A DNA stretch of 64,000 nt from Streptomyces sp. HUAS 15-9. GTDB taxonomy: Bacteria > Actinomycetota > Actinomycetes > Streptomycetales > Streptomycetaceae. This document shows, piece by piece, positions 55,604 through 64,000 of this stretch. The notes beneath the pieces are model-generated. The model ran no database searches. It worked only from the letters and a program-made list of their open reading frames with translations, and was not told where the DNA came from. Both the position numbers and the translations under genes were made by a program. The stretch spans positions 1,054,001-1,118,000 of the forward strand of contig NZ_CP106798.1 of the NCBI RefSeq assembly GCF_025642155.1, written 5' to 3'. Position 1 is the first letter of the stretch. Each line of letters opens with the position of its first letter.

Positions 55604-56179
55604 TCACAGTTGACCACCTTCAAGGAGCCGGGCTTCGAAGTCGGCGATGCGTTTCTCGGCGAAACGCAGGTTGGAACGGGCGCCTTCAAGTCGCTCTTGC
55701 AGGGTTCGGTGTTCTTGGGCCAGTTGCTGGACTCGTCGTTTGAGAGTGGTGTTCTCGGTGGTGAGCTGCTGGACGGATTCGCCGGGGACCATCTGATCGA
55801 AGTCCCTGAGCTGACCCATGAGTTCCCCGATTCGTTGTCGCTGGGCGAGGATTTCGTTCTGGGCGCGGGTTAGCTGGTCCTCGGCGTTGAGGGCTCGTTC
55901 TCGCCATGATGCTTCGATGCGCTCGTGTTCGTTCTGGCTGACGTGGTCGTGGCGGCTCTTGCTTTCGGTGACGGCGGCCTGGACGAGACTGCGGGCGTCA
56001 GTGTTCTCGTAGAGGAACGTGGCGGACACGCCTGCGCGCTGGGCGATCGCCCGGACGGTGAGGCGGCCGCGTTCGCGGCGGAGCTGGCCGATGGCCTTCT
56101 CGACGCGGTGGAGTTTGTCCTGGGTCTGGCGGCGGCGGGCGGCCGTCGCCGCCGCGGTCTGGTCCGGGGCGGCGGTCAC
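55604..56179 (-). CDS. tnpC: TnpC/DUF6262-like HTH-coiled-coil protein of the element
   Basis: 191 aa. An N-terminal TetR-like HTH (RGRLTVRAIAQRAGVSATFL, YENTDARSLVQAAVTESK) is followed by a long coiled coil rich in Gln, Glu and Arg (AEDQLTRAQNEILAQRQRIG, TTENTTLKRRVQQLAQEHRT). This architecture is that of the third gene in tyrosine-recombinase trios (TnpC/DUF6262). Its start overlaps the stop of the tnpB 3' fragment (ATGA), so it was the end of a tnpA-tnpB-tnpC operon before the IS21 insertion. Confidence 0.82.
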   Translation of the reverse strand: MTAAPDQTAAATAARRRQTQDKLHRVEKAIGQLRRERGRLTVRAIAQRAGVSATFLYENTDARSLVQAAVTESKSRHDHVSQNEHERIEASWRERALNAEDQLTRAQNEILAQRQRIGELMGQLRDFDQMVPGESVQQLTTENTTLKRRVQQLAQEHRTLQERLEGARSNLRFAEKRIADFEARLLEGGQL

Positions 56180-56560
56180 CGTGCCTCGGAGTCATCGTCG
56201 TCGTGGAGGGCGTCGGTGTCCCCGTGGCGGGCGAGCTCTCGTGCCCGGAAGGTGGTGGACCAGACGCGGCCGAAGTAGTCCTGCGGTCGGCGGAGGTCGA
56301 GGGTGAGGGCTTCTTCGAGGAGGTCGACGGCGGCCAGAGCCCTCTCCAGGCCGTTGATCGCGCGGGCTGTGGGCTCGAAGACCCGGTGCAGGTAGTCGGC
56401 AGTCGCACTGGTGGGGGCGCGTTCCGCGAGCATCCGCCACTGCTCCCGTTTGCGCTGCCAATAGACGAGGTCAGCGCCTGACAGGACGAACTTGTCGCAG
56501 TTGTGGCAGTCCATATTCCAGGGGCAGGCATCTGTCGGCGTACGAGGTTCTCTCCCCAGG
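56176..56560 (-). pseudogene. tnpB: 3' fragment of tnpB, separated by the IS21-family element
   Basis: The minus strand encodes DACPWNMDCHNCDKFVLSGA, DLVYWQRKREQWRMLAERAP, FEPTARAINGLERALAAVD and a short acidic tail, which is the Cys-containing C-terminal region of TnpB-type recombinases. The upstream frame is interrupted at about 56562 by the IS21 end. The matching 5' part is at 58858-61142. An internal ATG (56514) might still allow translation of the last 112 residues. Confidence 0.75.
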
Positions 56561-56586
56561 TGCGTACGGGCGAACGTCCCCAGCTG

Positions 56587-57357
56587 TCAGGCCACTTGGT
56601 TCTCTCGCTCGATGGCCTGTAGGCGGTTCTTGAGGCGGTAGCTCGGGCCGTTGATGGAGATCACTTCGCAGTGATGCAGGAGACGATCAAGAATCGCGGT
56701 TGCGAGGACCTCGTCACCGAACACCTGGCCCCACTCGCTGAAGGTCTTGTTCGAGGTCAGGATGATGGAGCCCTTCTCGTAACGCTTGGAGATCACCTGG
56801 AAGACCAGGTTCGCCTCCGCCCGTTCCAAGGGCTGATAGCCGACCTCGTCGACCACGAGGACGCTCGGCCGCAGGTAGGTGGTGAGCTTGCTGGTCAGCC
56901 GCCCGGCGGTCTCGGCGGCTTTGAGCTGACGGACCATGTCGTCGAGGCTGGTGAAGTAGATCGAGTAGCCGGCCCGGCAGGCCGCGACCGCCAACGCGAC
57001 CGCGATATGCGTTTTCCCGACCCCGGGCGGCCCCAGCAGAGCGGCGTTGGCCTTCGCCTCGACGAAGGAGAGGGTGGCAAGGTCTTTGACCTTGCGCGGG
57101 TCGAGCTCGGGCTGGAAGGAGAAGTCGTACTCATCCAGCGTCTTGTGGTGCGGCAGCTTGGAGAGCCGCAGGCCGTTGCGGAAGCGGCGGTCGTCGCGGA
57201 CGGCCAGCTCCTCGGAGAGGACCAGGTCGAGGAAGTCGAGGTAGCCGAGCTTGCCCTCGTCAGCGCGGCGGATGTACTCGTTGATGTTCTCCACCAGGTG
57301 GGGCAGGCCGAGCTTGCCGGCCGTGCTGCGGATGCGGTTGCCGGTCAGCTCGCTCAA
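56587..57357 (-). CDS. istB: IstB-like AAA+ helper ATPase
   Basis: 256 aa. Walker A LLGPPGVGKTHIAVALAVAA, Walker B SVLVVDEVGYQPL, and the IstB-typical IILTSNKTFSEWGQVFGDEV and AILDRLLHHCEVISINGPSY. It assists IstA in target capture. Start overlaps the istA stop by 4 bp (ATGA). Confidence 0.93.
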   Translation of the reverse strand: MSELTGNRIRSTAGKLGLPHLVENINEYIRRADEGKLGYLDFLDLVLSEELAVRDDRRFRNGLRLSKLPHHKTLDEYDFSFQPELDPRKVKDLATLSFVEAKANAALLGPPGVGKTHIAVALAVAACRAGYSIYFTSLDDMVRQLKAAETAGRLTSKLTTYLRPSVLVVDEVGYQPLERAEANLVFQVISKRYEKGSIILTSNKTFSEWGQVFGDEVLATAILDRLLHHCEVISINGPSYRLKNRLQAIERENQVA

Positions 57358-58763
57358 GACGACTCCCTCGTCGACGACTTGGTGGTGAAGGGCCTGGTCC
57401 CGGTCAGCTCGTCATAGACCGACAGCGGGCGGCGTGAGACCTCGATCTGGGTGGCCGCGGAGCGGTTCAACAGGGCCTGCAGCGAACCGACTTGGCTGCC
57501 GGAGGCCGGTTCGCGACGCGGCGGGGGTCCCTCGCCGGTGGTCGTGCGGCGGTTCTTGCCGGTGGGCAGGCCGTCCCAGTGCTCGTCCGCCTTGACGACG
57601 GCGCCGCGGCCGACCACCCGCGCGTGGGCGGACAGCAAGGTCTCGCCGCTGGTGTCGGGAACGGTCGTGTGCAGCATGATCTGGGACTTCGTCGCCCGGA
57701 TCTCGACCAGCTGCCGTGGGCGGACCTTGCGGGCTGGCACTGAGTAGAGGTTCCCGTCGAAGGCGACCAGGCAGTCCTTGCCGACCGGACGCAGATGTCG
57801 CTCAGTCACCAAGTACGGAGTCGGCGGCAGCGGTTTGAGGGCCGCGTGGTCGCGGGCGGCCCGGACGCCGATGACTTCCCGGTGCGTCTTGTGGATCTGG
57901 TCCCGGCGCCTCGGCACCCACGTGGCGAACGCGGCATCCATCTCCTCGATCGAAGAGAACGCCCGCCCGGACAGGACATGATCGCGGACGATCAACACCT
58001 GGCGCTCGACGCGGCCCTTGCCCGTGGGCCGGTAGGCGGCCAGGACGTCGATGTCGAAGTCGTAGTGGCCGGCGAACCCGACCGCTTCCGGATGCAGCGG
58101 AACGGCCTCGCCCGGGGCAACGTGCCGGCGCACGACCGTCTTGGTCCGGTCATAAACGATCGTCATCGGCACCCCGCCGAAGTGCGCAAACGCCCGCCGG
58201 TGGCACTCGAAGAAGGTCTGCAGGTCCTGGCTCGTGGTGAAGCAGCAGAACGGGTCGCGCGAGTAAGACAGCACCATGTGGAACGAATAGACCTTGCCGA
58301 TGCCCATGTGAGCAAGGATCTTGCCCTCATCACCCCAGTCGACTTGGGCCTGGGCCCCGGGAATGACCTCGAAGCGGCGGTGCAGGCCCGCCAACTCCTT
58401 TGGCGTGATGCCCAGTTCCTCGGCGATCCTGGGCCGGGCCTGCTGAACGTAGAGCTTGACGCGCTGATAGTTGCCGGTGAACCCGTACTCCGCGGCCAGC
58501 CGCTCGTGGATCACCGACGCCTTCATCAGGATCTCGGCCCGCAGCATCGAGTCGACCAGCGGCGCGAACTCGTCGATCACCCTGGGCACCACCTGACCGG
58601 CAGCCGAACGACGCGGCGGCGTCGACGGGCCCGCGAGGTACTTGCGGACCGTCTTGCGGTCCAGCCCCGTCTCCCGGGCGATCTCCGACAGGCTCATGGC
58701 CCCGGACTCCAACAGCCCACGGAAACGCCGTAGTTCGGACCACCGGCGCGGATCCAGGACCAC
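57354..58763 (-). CDS. istA: IstA-like DDE transposase of IS21 family
   Basis: 469 aa from GTG 58763, chosen for the AGGGGGTGG ribosome site; an in-frame upstream extension to 58820 exists. HTH region AMSLSEIARETGLDRKTVRK, DDE residues in AQVDWGDEGK, MTIVYDRTKTVVRRH and KGRVERQV, then the C-terminal Mu-like beta-barrel. Intact. Confidence 0.92.
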   Translation of the reverse strand: MVLDPRRWSELRRFRGLLESGAMSLSEIARETGLDRKTVRKYLAGPSTPPRRSAAGQVVPRVIDEFAPLVDSMLRAEILMKASVIHERLAAEYGFTGNYQRVKLYVQQARPRIAEELGITPKELAGLHRRFEVIPGAQAQVDWGDEGKILAHMGIGKVYSFHMVLSYSRDPFCCFTTSQDLQTFFECHRRAFAHFGGVPMTIVYDRTKTVVRRHVAPGEAVPLHPEAVGFAGHYDFDIDVLAAYRPTGKGRVERQVLIVRDHVLSGRAFSSIEEMDAAFATWVPRRRDQIHKTHREVIGVRAARDHAALKPLPPTPYLVTERHLRPVGKDCLVAFDGNLYSVPARKVRPRQLVEIRATKSQIMLHTTVPDTSGETLLSAHARVVGRGAVVKADEHWDGLPTGKNRRTTTGEGPPPRREPASGSQVGSLQALLNRSAATQIEVSRRPLSVYDELTGTRPFTTKSSTRESS

Positions 58764-58829
58764 TGCCGACCACCCCCTGCCGCAGACACCGACTACGCAG
58801 CAGAGTGCCGACCAGCCCACCTCAGCACA

Positions 58830-61142
58830 TCAGGAACTGGCCGCATTCGCCCGTACGTGGGTGGGGACGTTCAGGTGTACGCCGACAGCATCGCCGTCGA
58901 CGACGGGCTGGAAGGTGCAGAAGCCGCCTTCGGCTGGGGTGGATCTGCGGGTGAGATCGACGGCGAGAGCTTCGGCTTCTTCTCGTGTCATCGGCTCGCT
59001 GCCTGACAGGAGAAGTCCTGGCTCCGCCGATCCGGGTCCGGCGACCCAGACGGCGTTCAGCGCATCCTCCAGGCGGGGGTCGGTGCTGGCAAGGTGGGTG
59101 TAGTGCTCGGCCATCCTCTCGGAGACCTGCCCGAGGTAACGCTTGATGTGAGTGAGGTTGGCACCGTTGCGCAGAAGGTTGGTGGCCAGGGTGTGACGGG
59201 CCTGATGGGCCACGTAGTGTCCGACGTCAAGGGTGTCTACCCAGTCACGGAAACAGCGCCCGAACCAGGCGTGGGTCACGCTGTGCTGTCCGCTGGCATT
59301 GGCTGAGCGGCGGGGAAAGAGAGCGAGTCCGCTTCGCTCCTGGCCGGTCGGCGGACGGCCGTGCTGCCGGACGAACCGGGCGACTGTGGTTGCCTGACGC
59401 CGTTCGATGCGTTCATAGAGCCGTTCAGGGATGCGGATGGCCTGGTCATAGTTGCCGACCTTGGTCTGGTCGTGCCAGAACATCGGGATGCCGTTGAGGC
59501 GGCTGATGCAGTCGAAGCGGACGCCGGAGACCTCGCTGCCGCGTCGGCCGGTGAAGACGAGAGCCTCCCAGATGTCACGGAGCCCGCGGTCGTCGAGGTC
59601 GAAGTCCTCAAGCCTTCGCAGGTTGTCCTCGCCGGCCAGCGCGCGTGCGACACCGTCGGGAAAGGGACGGCGGCGGCCCGACTTCGCGGTGGACAGAGGG
59701 ATAGTGATGATGAACTCCCGGGCCAGGCCCAGCCGTTCGGCCTCACCTAATTCCAAAGCAGTCCGCAAGACCTGACGGGCTCCTGAGAACGTCGCCGCCA
59801 CCGTGCACTTGGTGACGGGACTCTGCTCGAACCTGCTGCCATTCTCGTAGAGGCCGAGCGACAGCAGTCCGTGTTCGCGCCGGTGTCGCTGGTCGGCGAC
59901 GAAAGTGACAGCGTGGTCTTTGGCCAGCAGTGCCGGGTCATGGCCTCCCGCGGGGGCCTGCGCTTCCAGGAAGGCGCTGAGTTCGATACAGCCTCGGCGC
60001 GGCCGGGTGAGGGTGCTGTTGCTGCGGGGCGGGTTGGATGTCAGCCGGGCGTCCAGCAGATCCCAGAGAAGGTCGCGGAGCCAGCGCTGAGTGACGCCTG
60101 ACAGGTCGATGACTGTGCTGCGGTTGCGGACGCGGACCCCGTAGAACTCGGTGTCGATGAACCCAGCGTCCTTGGTGTCCTCGCGGGTGAAGTAGACGTG
60201 CCGCAACTGGTCGAGCATGACCTTGACGATGTGTCTGGTATGCGGCCGGGCCTGGGCCTCGTCGAAGTCGGCGAGCGAGGTGACATTCTGTTCCCGGCAT
60301 TCGTCGGCCACGTGCTGGATCCAGGGGAGCGACCAGCGTCGGCCGTCGCCCTGCTGCTGCGTGTGCCGGAACACCGTCCACTTGATCTCTGCCTTCACCA
60401 GTGACCGCAGTCCCAGCAGGGACAGCTGCCCATTCATCCGGGCGACCGGGCGGACAGTCAAGCACCAAGCCCGGAAGGCGGCTTTGTCCGCATAACTGAT
60501 CACGGGACGTTCGCCTCGCTCCAGGTGCCGGGGCGTCCAGCCGGGCGGGAGTTTGGCACCGCCTGGCTTGCCCGCGCTCACGTAGCGGTGGTGGTGCTGA
60601 CGGCAGAGGCCGAGCGGACGGTCGGCGACCGACGGACAGGCGACCACCTGGCACTTCCCGAAGCCGACGAAGGGTTTCTGACCAGCCAGCCAGCTCTCGA
60701 AGTCGACCGACCGGCCTCGGCCCCTGCGCAGCTTGCGATATCCGATCCAGCGTTCCGTGTGCAGGTAGCACATGCCCTCCTTGCCCTTGGCCGGCAGGTC
60801 CGGGCAGAGGCGACAGGGCGGCGCGACCAACCACCCCACGGGGGACAGCGGCCGCGCGGCCTGGAGAAACCCGCCCATGTGCCCGCCGTCCTTCTGCCAG
60901 GCGAGCCACTCGTCTTCGTGTTTTCTGCAGAAATCCTTCGCCGTCGCCTTCGACCGTGCGCAGTCCGGGACGCGGCACGACCACCCGTAGGTCGGATGGT
61001 CCCTCGGGAGGCTGATGACATCGGGCCGCAGCAGCGGGTCGAAGTCAGGCGCCCCGATCAGTGCCTGGAGCGCCTCAAGCCGGTCGGTGACCGTGCGCCT
61101 CGCATGCGAACCACCGACGGCCACCAGCGGCAAAGCGGTCAC
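58830..61142 (-). pseudogene. tnpB: TnpB-like large tyrosine recombinase, C-terminus lost to the IS21 insertion
   Basis: 770 codons, the last ~10 read from the IS21 end. The N-terminal ~220 residues hold several Cys/His clusters (CRVPDCARSKATAKDFCRKH, CRLCPDLPAKGKEGMCYLH, CQVVACPSVADRPLGLCRQH). The catalytic domain has the first Arg in LVFTGRRGSEVSGVRFD, HxxR in VAHQARHTLATNLLRNG, and the Tyr in ERMAEHYTHLAS. The natural C-terminal Cys region is at 56176-56560. All catalytic residues are present, so the truncated protein might retain activity. Its start overlaps the tnpA stop (ATGA). Confidence 0.85.
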
Positions 61143-62329
61143 TCCTCCTCACCCCAGACCGCACGCAGCGCCTGGATGAACTCCGGCGAATGCTGGTCAG
61201 GGTGTCCGTAGACCTCGTCGACGGTCCGCACCGAAGCCCAGTTACCGGCCTCCTTAGCGACGTACAGGTCATTGCCGGAGGCGTCGAGAATCGCCGAGGT
61301 GAAGCTGTGCCGGAAGGAGTGAGGCCTGATCCTTCCCGGAAGCCCGGCCCTGCGGCCAGCCCGGCGGAGCATTCCGCGGGCCGCGTCCGAGGTCCAGGGC
61401 TCGCCCCGGTTCGGCCCGGACAGCTGGATCAGCAGCATGCCGTGCCCAGTGGCCACCTGCGCGTACTCCGTCGTCATGTACTCGAAGTAACTGCTGATCA
61501 TCGCTGGACTGACCCGGTAGATCTCGCCGCCGCTGATCACCCCGCTGGCCATCCGCCAGTCCGGTTTCGCCTTCGCTGCGGCCCGGTTGACATTGCCCCA
61601 GCGGTGACAGACGTGGACGTGCGGGCTCCGGCACTCGCCGCACCCCGCGTTCTCCCGCAGATGCAGGTCCACCAGGTGCAGCCCCGTCAAACCCCCGATC
61701 CGCAGGCTCGTGTCGGACAGCCAGGTGACCACCATCCTGTCCCGCGCCGTGTTCACGACCGTCACCAGCTCCGGGCGCGCACCGTCCGGCAGCATCTTCG
61801 GATGCCTCCGCCGCGTGCCCTGCGCAGGCGCCAGCGGATTCTTCGCCACCGAGGCCATCACGTGTCCCAGCAGAGCCCGGTCCCGGTCCACCCGGGTGGG
61901 CAACTCCCTTACGTCCAGGGCGGCCCGAAGCCCCGGATTCGCCCCCAGGCCGCACTGATGCAGGTAGAAACCCTTCACACACGAGGCAGCGATCTGAAGC
62001 GCCGACGCACCGTAAGGGCGCTTCGGCGGCGTCCGCCACGGCTCACCGAACGGCATCTCCACTCTCGCCCCAACTGCCCCCATGTACCGCAGCAGATCCC
62101 GCAGCGACGCAGTCTGGGTCGTCAACTGCTCGCGGGCCCGCCACCGCAGGTGATCGACCAGGTAGTACGCGTAGGTCTTCTGCGTACCCCGCCCGTCGTA
62201 CACACGGAGGAAACTGTCAGCCTCCTCGTCGACAGCCCCATCCGGCAAGACGATCGTGTACGACCACCCGCCACCAGCTCTTTTCATCGGCTGTACTCGG
62301 ATGTCCCCAAGAACCATCCCGCTTCGCAC
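61139..62329 (-). CDS. tnpA: TnpA-like tyrosine recombinase of the Tn554-like element
   Basis: 396 aa, GTG at 62329 (ATG at 62317 also possible). N-terminal SAM-like core-binding region (AREQLTTQTASLRDLLRYMG), then the catalytic domain: WLSDTSLRIGGLTGLHLVD (Arg), RPHSFRHSFTSAILD (HxxR), and the Tyr in VRTVDEVYGHPDQH. It contains a Cys/His patch (CGECRSPHVHVCHRW) common in this subgroup. Located 127 bp from the right end of the element. Probably executes the integration/excision reaction together with TnpB. Confidence 0.9.
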   Translation of the reverse strand: MRSGMVLGDIRVQPMKRAGGGWSYTIVLPDGAVDEEADSFLRVYDGRGTQKTYAYYLVDHLRWRAREQLTTQTASLRDLLRYMGAVGARVEMPFGEPWRTPPKRPYGASALQIAASCVKGFYLHQCGLGANPGLRAALDVRELPTRVDRDRALLGHVMASVAKNPLAPAQGTRRRHPKMLPDGARPELVTVVNTARDRMVVTWLSDTSLRIGGLTGLHLVDLHLRENAGCGECRSPHVHVCHRWGNVNRAAAKAKPDWRMASGVISGGEIYRVSPAMISSYFEYMTTEYAQVATGHGMLLIQLSGPNRGEPWTSDAARGMLRRAGRRAGLPGRIRPHSFRHSFTSAILDASGNDLYVAKEAGNWASVRTVDEVYGHPDQHSPEFIQALRAVWGEEE

Positions 62330-62445
62330 CAGACCCCCTCGTCCCTGCGTCCAACACGCGACGAAGAGGCTTGCCAGACTTGGTAAAGGCGAACGTGAGG
62401 CGACTAAAAGACACCCGAACGGCCGTACTGAACACTCACTGCCCA

Positions 62446-62454
62446 GTCGGTAAA
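62446..62454. repeat. Right terminal inverted repeat of the Tn554-like element
   Basis: GTCGGTAAA, exact inverse of the left TTTACCGAC; its last two bases are part of the AAGT junction repeat at 62453-62456. Confidence 0.65.
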
Positions 62455-62821
62455 GTTGATCAGTGCGATGTCGTACGGCGCCGATGCCACCGCCCGCGGG
62501 CCGAGCGCGTCGGCCACCGCCCGGCGGCCCAGCTCACCCAGCCAGGACGGGAACGGTTTCACCCGGGCCCCGTCGCCGTCGACGACCGTGCGGGCGTAGG
62601 CGTACGGATACCAGTGCCGGCCCAGGCAGACCTGGCGGGCGGTCATGGTGCCGCCGCCGGGGGTGCGGACCGTGCGCAGGCCCGCCGGCGGGCGCGCCCA
62701 CTCCCGGCAGGCCGCCAGCAGCTCCCGCTGGGCGCGGACGTCGAGCCAGTCCGGCATGTGCACGGCGCCGGGGGCGACCTCGGCGCGCCCTGGGGAACAG
62801 CTCCACGTCCATGCGTTCCAT
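62453..62821 (-). pseudogene. alkB: N-terminal half of AlkB, cut off by element insertion
   Basis: Minus strand. A start (MERMDVELFP at 62821, or ATG at 62812) is followed by a frameshift near 62790, where one base more or two bases fewer separate ELFPRAR from GRAEVAPGAVHMPDWLDVRA. It then reads on through TVRTPGGGTMTARQVCLGRH, WYPYAYARTVVDGDGA and ASAPYDIALINF, where homology stops at the AAGT junction and the frame runs into the element. The next residues expected (YDGDARMGMHRD) are at the left end of the element. Divergent from the methyltransferase gene, 59 bp away. Confidence 0.88.
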
Positions 62822-62880
62822 CCTGCCCGAAGCTCCGCGCAACCTGGCCTGATCTGCGGCTCCGATAGCCTGGACCCACA

Positions 62881-64000
62881 ATGAGCGACCGTATGACGAC
62901 TGCGTGGGGCGAGTTCGAGCTGTCCCGCTTCCCCGAGGATCCCCGTGACCGGCTGCGTGCCTGGGACGCCTCCGACGCGTATCTGCTGCGGCACCTGGCC
63001 CAGGAGCGGATCCCGCTCTCCGGCACGGTCGTGGTCCTCGGGGACCGCTGGGGCGCGCTGGTCACGGCGCTCGCGGAGCACGGGCCGGTGCAGATCACCG
63101 ACTCCTTCCTCAGTCAGGAGGCGACCCGGGCGAACCTCGCGCGGGCCGGCGTCGAGCCGGGTGGCGTACGGCTCCTCACCACCCAGGATCCCCCGCCGGA
63201 CCGCGTCGATGTCCTGCTGGTGCGCGTGCCGAAGAGCCTGGCGCTGCTGGAGGACCAGTTGCAGCGGCTGGCGCCCGCCGTGCACGAGGGCACGGTCGTC
63301 GTGGGCACCGGGATGGTGAAGGAGATCCACACCTCCACGCTGGAGCTGTTCGAGCGGATTCTCGGGCCGACCCGGACCTCTCTCGCGGAGCAGAAGGCCC
63401 GGCTGATCCTCTGTACCCCGGACCCAGCGCTGGAGCGCGCCGCCAATCCGTGGCCGTACAGCTACGCCCTGCCCGAGGGCATCGGCACGGTCTCCGGGCG
63501 GACCGTCGTCAACCACGCGGGCGTGTTCTGCGCCGACCGGCTGGACATCGGCACGCGGTTCTTCCTCCAGCACCTGCCGGCCGGCCGCGGCCCGCGCCGG
63601 GTCGTGGACCTGGGGTGCGGCAACGGGGTCGTGGGTACGGCGGTGGCGCTGGCCGACCCCACGGCCGAGGTGCTGTTCGTGGACGAGTCGTTCCAGGCCG
63701 TGGCGTCGGCGGAGGCCACGTTCAAGGCCAACGGGGTGCCGGGGCACGCGGAGTTCCGGGTCGGGGACGGGCTGGCGGGGGTGGCGGCCGGCAGCGTGGA
63801 CGTCGTCCTCAACAATCCTCCGTTCCACTCCCACCAGGCGACGACGGACGCGACGGCGTGGCGGATGTTCAGCGGAGCGCGGCGCGCGCTGCGGCCGGGC
63901 GGCGAGCTGTGGGTGATCGGCAACCGTCACCTGGGCTACCACGTGAAGCTGCGGCGCCTGTTCGGCAACAGCCAACTGGTGGCCTCCGACCCGAAGTTCG
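62881..64000 (+). CDS. RsmC/RlmG-like rRNA (guanine-N2) methyltransferase, 3' end outside window
   Basis: ATG 62881; 373 residues visible, no stop before the window edge. An N-terminal methyltransferase-like half (YLLRHLAQERIPLSGTVVVL, LSQEATRANLARAGVE) precedes the catalytic MTS domain with SAM motif VVDLGCGNGVVGTAVALADP and the active-site NPPF in VVLNNPPFHSHQATTDATAW. RsmC and RlmG modify 16S G1207 and 23S G1835; the duplicated N-terminal half is typical of both. Which rRNA cannot be decided. Confidence 0.85.
   Translation, partial: MSDRMTTAWGEFELSRFPEDPRDRLRAWDASDAYLLRHLAQERIPLSGTVVVLGDRWGALVTALAEHGPVQITDSFLSQEATRANLARAGVEPGGVRLLTTQDPPPDRVDVLLVRVPKSLALLEDQLQRLAPAVHEGTVVVGTGMVKEIHTSTLELFERILGPTRTSLAEQKARLILCTPDPALERAANPWPYSYALPEGIGTVSGRTVVNHAGVFCADRLDIGTRFFLQHLPAGRGPRRVVDLGCGNGVVGTAVALADPTAEVLFVDESFQAVASAEATFKANGVPGHAEFRVGDGLAGVAAGSVDVVLNNPPFHSHQATTDATAWRMFSGARRALRPGGELWVIGNRHLGYHVKLRRLFGNSQLVASDPKF

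Larger units (their letters stand above)
56563..58857. mobile_element. IS21-family insertion sequence inside tnpB
   Basis: About 2.3 kb. Left end CGTACGGGCGAACG (56563-) and right end, read inward on the other strand, CGTACGGGCGAATG (to 58857) form imperfect inverted repeats, with a further CCAG(C/T)T match inside. It contains intact istA and istB on the minus strand with a 4-bp overlap. Flanking target duplications are unclear (AGGTG against GGGTG at best). Confidence 0.75.
49330..62456. mobile_element. Tn554-like integrated element (tnpABC recombinases) carrying a CHAT/TM module, inserted in alkB
   Basis: About 13.1 kb. The boundaries are given by the broken alkB reading frame and by a 4-bp direct repeat AAGT (49326-49329 and 62453-62456). 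Short inverted repeats TTTACCGAC (49334-49342) and GTCGGTAAA (62446-62454) lie at the two ends. At the right end two tyrosine recombinases and, further in, a DUF6262/TnpC-like gene are arranged as in the Tn554 family (tnpA-tnpB-tnpC), all on the minus strand. Cargo: PIN-like remnant, TPR-CHAT gene, Cys-rich and TM genes. A secondary IS21-family element sits inside tnpB. No tRNA is involved. Confidence 0.88.

Noticed and set aside
49320..62460. Integrative conjugative element or prophage
   Set aside because: No relaxase, Tra/FtsK-like transfer gene, replication gene, capsid or tRNA attachment site was seen. The tnpABC arrangement fits a Tn554-like element better.

Overview
The window is high-GC chromosomal DNA of a Streptomyces (or very close actinomycete). 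Codon third positions are almost all G/C, GTG starts and four-base ATGA/GTGA overlaps are common, and the gene content is typical of the genus: an encapsulin with a cyclic-nucleotide domain, DeoR/ROK/PucR/TetR/MerR regulators, apolipoprotein N-acyltransferase, TerD proteins and GH19/GH128 enzymes. I saw no rRNA, tRNA or CRISPR array.

Layout. 0-6 kb: 3' end of a family 2B encapsulin (EshA-like) gene, a MerR regulator and its likely target, a PLP ammonia-lyase facing a decayed YheO-type regulator, and a sigma factor fused through a membrane segment to an extracellular CAP domain. 5.5-9.4 kb: a DeoR regulator and FHS-type sugar transporter, then a scrapyard of broken genes (histidine kinase tail, GH19 chitinase with its 3' end inverted, frameshifted GH128). 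9.4-16.3 kb: a secreted RlpA-like protein, a DyP peroxidase, an L-glutamate-oxidase-type flavoenzyme and a translationally coupled ThDP decarboxylase, which together suggest an oxidative amino-acid-degrading pathway with peroxide disposal. 16.4-17.3 kb: an IS5-family transposase. 17.6-49 kb: mostly ordinary chromosome, with a 3-hydroxybutyrate module, lnt, an O-antigen-ligase-like protein, a glutamate-racemase-like enzyme, an orphan HpnB-type glycosyltransferase, a TerD protein, a MOSC protein, a beta-helix/AAA+ fusion, a membrane protein with a lipase-like tail, a Cds1-like enzyme, an ABC exporter operon, a TetR-cupin-DUF4865-phosphotriesterase operon and a ROK regulator.

49.3-62.5 kb: a 13.1-kb Tn554-like element sits inside alkB. 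The C-terminal half of AlkB lies on the left and the N-terminal half on the right, with a 4-bp AAGT repeat at both junctions and short inverted repeats just inside. It encodes two tyrosine recombinases (TnpA, TnpB) and a TnpC/DUF6262-like HTH protein. TnpB has itself been split by an IS21-family element. The cargo is a giant TPR-CHAT protease-like gene diverging from a two-gene operon (small Cys-rich protein plus multi-TM protein), with a 5'-truncated PIN-like nuclease remnant beside it. This CHAT/TM module is the best candidate for a poorly described conflict (abortive-infection-like) system. The window ends in an RsmC/RlmG-type methyltransferase gene cut by the edge.
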